This document shows, piece by piece, positions 61,801 through 64,000 of a stretch of DNA of 64,000 nt; position 1 is the stretch's first letter; each line of letters begins with the position of its first letter. The notes below the pieces were generated by a model. It was not told the DNA's origin and searched no databases. It saw only the letters and a list, made by a program, of their open reading frames with translations. The stretch is from Marinilabiliales bacterium (GTDB lineage: Bacteria > Bacteroidota > Bacteroidia > Bacteroidales > ML635J-15): NCBI GenBank assembly GCA_002869385.1, contig PKTB01000010.1:62001-126000 (forward strand). Direction: 5' to 3'. Both the position numbers and the translations under genes were made by a program.

Positions 61801-64000
61801 GGAGTTTGTTCATAAATATCTGTAGGATTGTTATTTACATGAACTTCAATTATTGTATCAGATTCTACTGAACATGAAGCATTTGTTGTAAATAGTGAGT
61901 AATTACCACTTTCTGTTACAGTTAAAGTACCACTGGTTTCACCGGCAATAAGTTCTCCGTCTTTTGCCCATTGATAAGGATATGAAATAACATTATCAAG
62001 TTGTAAGTCAACACTACCACCATCGCAAAATTCTATTGGTCCCAGACTTACTATAGTTGCAGTATCAGGAGGGAAACTCATTGATACAGTAAACGTGTCT
62101 GAACTTGCATCACATCCGTTTTCACTTATCATAACATAATAATCACCTGGTTGTGAAGGAGTGTATCCATTCCAGGTTTCACCTTCCAAGGCTAAACCAT
62201 CTTTATACCATTGATAATTTGAATATCCCCATTGAGCATCAAAGTTTGGATAAAAATCTCCATCACATAGTTCCAGTTCCCCCCAAACATTTACGTCAAT
62301 GTTTGGACATTCTTCGGGCAAATCAATTTTAACACCATATTCACCTTGAATTGGTAGTTTTGAATCGACAACAACAAAATATTCAGTACCAGCTGTGACA
62401 TAGAAAGTTTCTGTTGCCAAAGTATCTGTTAGTTCAGCAAACCATGTGGAAGCAAGCCAGGTGTTTTCGTTGCAAATTGGATAAACCATACAATGCATTT
62501 CGCCTGCAACCTTCTCGGTAAAAGATATTGTAGCCATGCCATCATAAGGAGAGATAAAGCTATGGACAATTTCCGGAGCAGTTTGCTCCCATGCAGCCCA
62601 GTGTGCTTCAACATTATTGACGCCGTTTAATTCGGTATTATCATAGTACCACACACCATCAGTTAAACTTACAGATGAAGAACAATCTAATAATCCCGGA
62701 TTTGGAACTTCTGCCCATGCAAAAAATTCATTTTGATCGTCTGCCTCCGGAACAATATTGGATTCGTCTGCTACAAAAACTATATAAGCCGGGCCTGGTA
62801 TTAATCCTGCAGGCATGGTAAGATTGGTAATTATATTTGTTGACGATCCGGGTGTGAGTTCAGGAATTACATCATTTCCAAGATATGTATCTACACCAAA
62901 ATCATATACATTGTCAGTAGACAGATAGTAGTTAATAGTATTTGCCGCTGCAGTAGTATTACCAATGTTCTTTATGTTTGACGATGCTATAACATTAGTT
63001 TGTAAATCCGTTAGATACTGTGGGTTTACTTGTCCATTTGTGAAAATCAATTCAGCATCAATAGTAGGGCAAATAACTTCGATATCAAATGTTGGTTCCA
63101 AAGCCGAAACACTTTCTATAGAAATGTAGTAGGTTCCGGCATCGGTATCGTCAATAATTAAATCGTTTGTTGCATAGGTAATAAGTGAATCCTGATGAGG
63201 GTGTGAAAGAAGAAATATTCTTAAATCTCCGTCAGAAATATTGGTTGTTTTAATTCTAATCCTACCGGGTAATGTTGTTGTAAAATAATAGGTTAACTCT
63301 TTTCCGGGACAAGCAGGATATGTATAACTGTAATAGTTAATATAATCGTTACCTGTACTAAGATCTTGACTAACAGCTGTCGCGCAGGATAATTCTAAAG
63401 CACCTGAAAAATCAAGATTAGTAAACAATGTTGATGGTATTGCTCCAATGACAGCTTGTTGGCTATTTGTATAATCAGCACTACCAGGAGTAAGGTCATC
63501 CAGATAAAAATGTCCGTTGTATGAACCTCCCCATCCCCAGTTAAAGTGGAAGTAATCGGTACCTTGATAACCATCGACAACAAACGCGTGTCCACCAGAG
63601 CCACTTCCTGAATAGTACATAGGTCTGGAATTATCAATTTCATTAATCAAAATAGAGCACCATACCGTTGGGTCGTAAGAATTTTTGGATAATATTACAG
63701 CGTTTTTATAATCGAAATGGTCATTTAAAGCTCTTGGGACTTTATATGAATATGAACCTGAGCCAGTAGGAGAATAATTCATGTCAACCGAAACTCCACA
63801 ATGATACATTAATTCTGCTACTTCGGCATTGCCACTTCCATTCGGCATGCTTGCATAGTCGTAAGTTGCAGCAGCATAATCAGCACATTGTTCTCCATAA
63901 ACATAATGAGTATAGCACTCGTCACCAACTCCATGAATAGGATATTCCATATACCGGATAACCTGAGCCATTGCAGTAGCAACACATCCGGTGTAAACAT
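58848..64000 (-). CDS. Giant secreted C10 (streptopain-type) peptidase with T9SS sorting domain, N-terminus missing
   Basis: Over 1717 residues are visible; the N-terminus continues beyond the window. Cys in TGCVATAMAQV (codon 63984-63986) and His in GGHAFVVDGYQ, with NWGWGG, define a C10 cysteine peptidase. Then follow PPC-like and CARDB-like domains, Ig/PKD-like repeats (YQWYKDG, YQWYRDGAEV, YQWYVNGNPEG), a LamG-like region (around FTISLWFNTTTTEGG), and more repeats. The end is a type IX sorting domain (ISIYPNPAPDYVIIES, KSGFIKI). It should be exported by T9SS and attached to the surface. Unlike many genes here, its 5 kb has no in-frame stop. Confidence 0.9.
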   Translation of the reverse strand, partial: VYTGCVATAMAQVIRYMEYPIHGVGDECYTHYVYGEQCADYAAATYDYASMPNGSGNAEVAELMYHCGVSVDMNYSPTGSGSYSYKVPRALNDHFDYKNAVILSKNSYDPTVWCSILINEIDNSRPMYYSGSGSGGHAFVVDGYQGTDYFHFNWGWGGSYNGHFYLDDLTPGSADYTNSQQAVIGAIPSTLFTNLDFSGALELSCATAVSQDLSTGNDYINYYSYTYPACPGKELTYYFTTTLPGRIRIKTTNISDGDLRIFLLSHPHQDSLITYATNDLIIDDTDAGTYYISIESVSALEPTFDIEVICPTIDAELIFTNGQVNPQYLTDLQTNVIASSNIKNIGNTTAAANTINYYLSTDNVYDFGVDTYLGNDVIPELTPGSSTNIITNLTMPAGLIPGPAYIVFVADESNIVPEADDQNEFFAWAEVPNPGLLDCSSSVSLTDGVWYYDNTELNGVNNVEAHWAAWEQTAPEIVHSFISPYDGMATISFTEKVAGEMHCMVYPICNENTWLASTWFAELTDTLATETFYVTAGTEYFVVVDSKLPIQGEYGVKIDLPEECPNIDVNVWGELELCDGDFYPNFDAQWGYSNYQWYKDGLALEGETWNGYTPSQPGDYYVMISENGCDASSDTFTVSMSFPPDTATIVSLGPIEFCDGGSVDLQLDNVISYPYQWAKDGELIAGETSGTLTVTESGNYSLFTTNASCSVESDTIIEVHVNNNPTDIYEQTPLPTDSIDFYFTFNEDNNDIINNYSFSCCDFVPADDRDGNFWQARDFSTGDYFGYASHYAEIPDEFTISLWFNTTTTEGGMMASFLDSPWGGASQDAVLYMSDDGKLHFYMSNGGTPEELVSTNAYNDGNWHNVLILHGFGILMEIDETVEHLSVATEVTHQTFDGYWTFAGEYLPADVLDMPTSLFYDGMLDDIMVIREAKYGIRNYLDADPELNVEITSGIDTYCDNTLAYFTIENAENEIEYQLWNNTTSAFYPIAETGNGNDLVIGGELITETTEFMFLATDPVTLCETWLDTTITITVHPLVAPTISIVSDGIYPICQGTTITFDATIGDAGASPTIEWYYNDIPQGVNADSFSYSGFTDTDTVYAVVWSDYICPDPDSVISNEIAHTVLPNTTPSVSIVNTPVGVACAGETITFVATPTDCGASPSYQWYRDGAEVGTDSDTYATDDFDDGEEIYVIVTSDYACSTSPTAESNHITTDVSTPPEANYTILSGGYCTSEEVCFEYSGETTGLDHVEWEVTDGGPATNFSGEGPHCYTPGGSYLQIGVTAYDANGCTDTALFVNPLLSPSITPSVTISTDELATYCHYYDDVIFTAAAVNSGAYPVYQWYVNGNPEGTNSDTFVTATLEDNDEIYCIVTNTVSCATSPTAESNHININIEPVPNASMVTTGGTCMSNEICFHYDGSMTDISSVDWVVRENSVETLSYTGVGPHCFDHVHNDVEIVVTVTGTNGCFDTIPSYITVNDTPGLTIPDTVYKCMDSWTSVTEATGYADYAWSNGDEDNYMTTPDEGLYYLTVTNSFGCESVDSVAVINYPDEDIVLPTDTTICLDETIILDIENSYVYDNIYWTDGVGTVWNEENPEIGYMGNNPQFIYVETESEHCTFSDTIYIHFDVCEGIDSDSTNEISIYPNPAPDYVIIESDTQIDNIVIYDITGKIVFETIPTESTFRINVKNWPDAAYYIQIITKQVEVIKSGFIKI

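Overview
The window is a chromosomal piece from a member of the Bacteroidota, most likely a Bacteroidales/Marinilabiliales-type anaerobe. This rests on several things seen in the sequence: AT-rich DNA, A-rich leaders with little Shine-Dalgarno signal, promoters matching the Bacteroidota TTTG/TAnnTTTG pattern, a type IX secretion C-terminal sorting domain, and typical families (DUF5686, DUF4834, the MoxR/DUF58 block, WD40-caspase). The genus cannot be set from sequence alone.

Layout. 1-16043 is the complete S10-spc-alpha ribosomal superoperon from the end of fusA to rplQ, including secY, map, infA and rpoA. 16130-19505 holds eno and groES-groEL. 19629-25043 holds a radical SAM protein, then a leftward group of DUF5686 outer-membrane protein, ribD and a CPBP protease. 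25044-31558 is an accessory region: a DUF3795 protein, a radical SAM/Fe-S uracil-DNA-glycosylase pair, small leftward genes including an HNH nuclease, a sigma-like/hypothetical/ImmA-IrrE trio, and a helicase tail fragment. 31565-36970 carries a leftward OMP/WD40-caspase/lipoprotein operon and a divergent OMP. 36974-39846 holds galE, a VTT membrane protein and rfbB. 39912-44913 is a glycogen/alpha-glucan set (debranching enzyme, glycosyltransferase, four-helix-bundle protein, GH57). 45472-52472 is the membrane-stress type block MoxR-DUF58-DUF4350-DUF4129-SpoIIM with a divergent RDD protein. 52545-58594 runs asnS, rpoN, PAP2-like, DUF4834, FkbM methyltransferase and a nucleoside hydrolase-FmdE fusion. 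58848 to the window end is a very large secreted C10 peptidase with a T9SS tail.

The most striking property is not a gene. About eighteen single in-frame stop codons interrupt otherwise full-length genes, several of them essential (fusA, rpsK, eno, groEL). Wherever the lost residue can be recalled from the family, one G-to-T (or C-to-A) transversion explains the stop (GAA/GAG to TAA/TAG, GGA to TGA, TCA to TAA). Substitutions at near-invariant residues (Gly to Cys in EF-G, S5 and RpoA; Gly to Val in GroEL; Arg to Ser in AsnRS motif 3) fit the same change. All three stop codons are involved and all three also end intact genes, so recoding does not explain it. The likely causes are oxidative (8-oxoguanine) damage fixed in a low-coverage consensus, or a true G:C-to-T:A mutator lineage. 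The genes are therefore annotated here as full reading frames with the stop noted.
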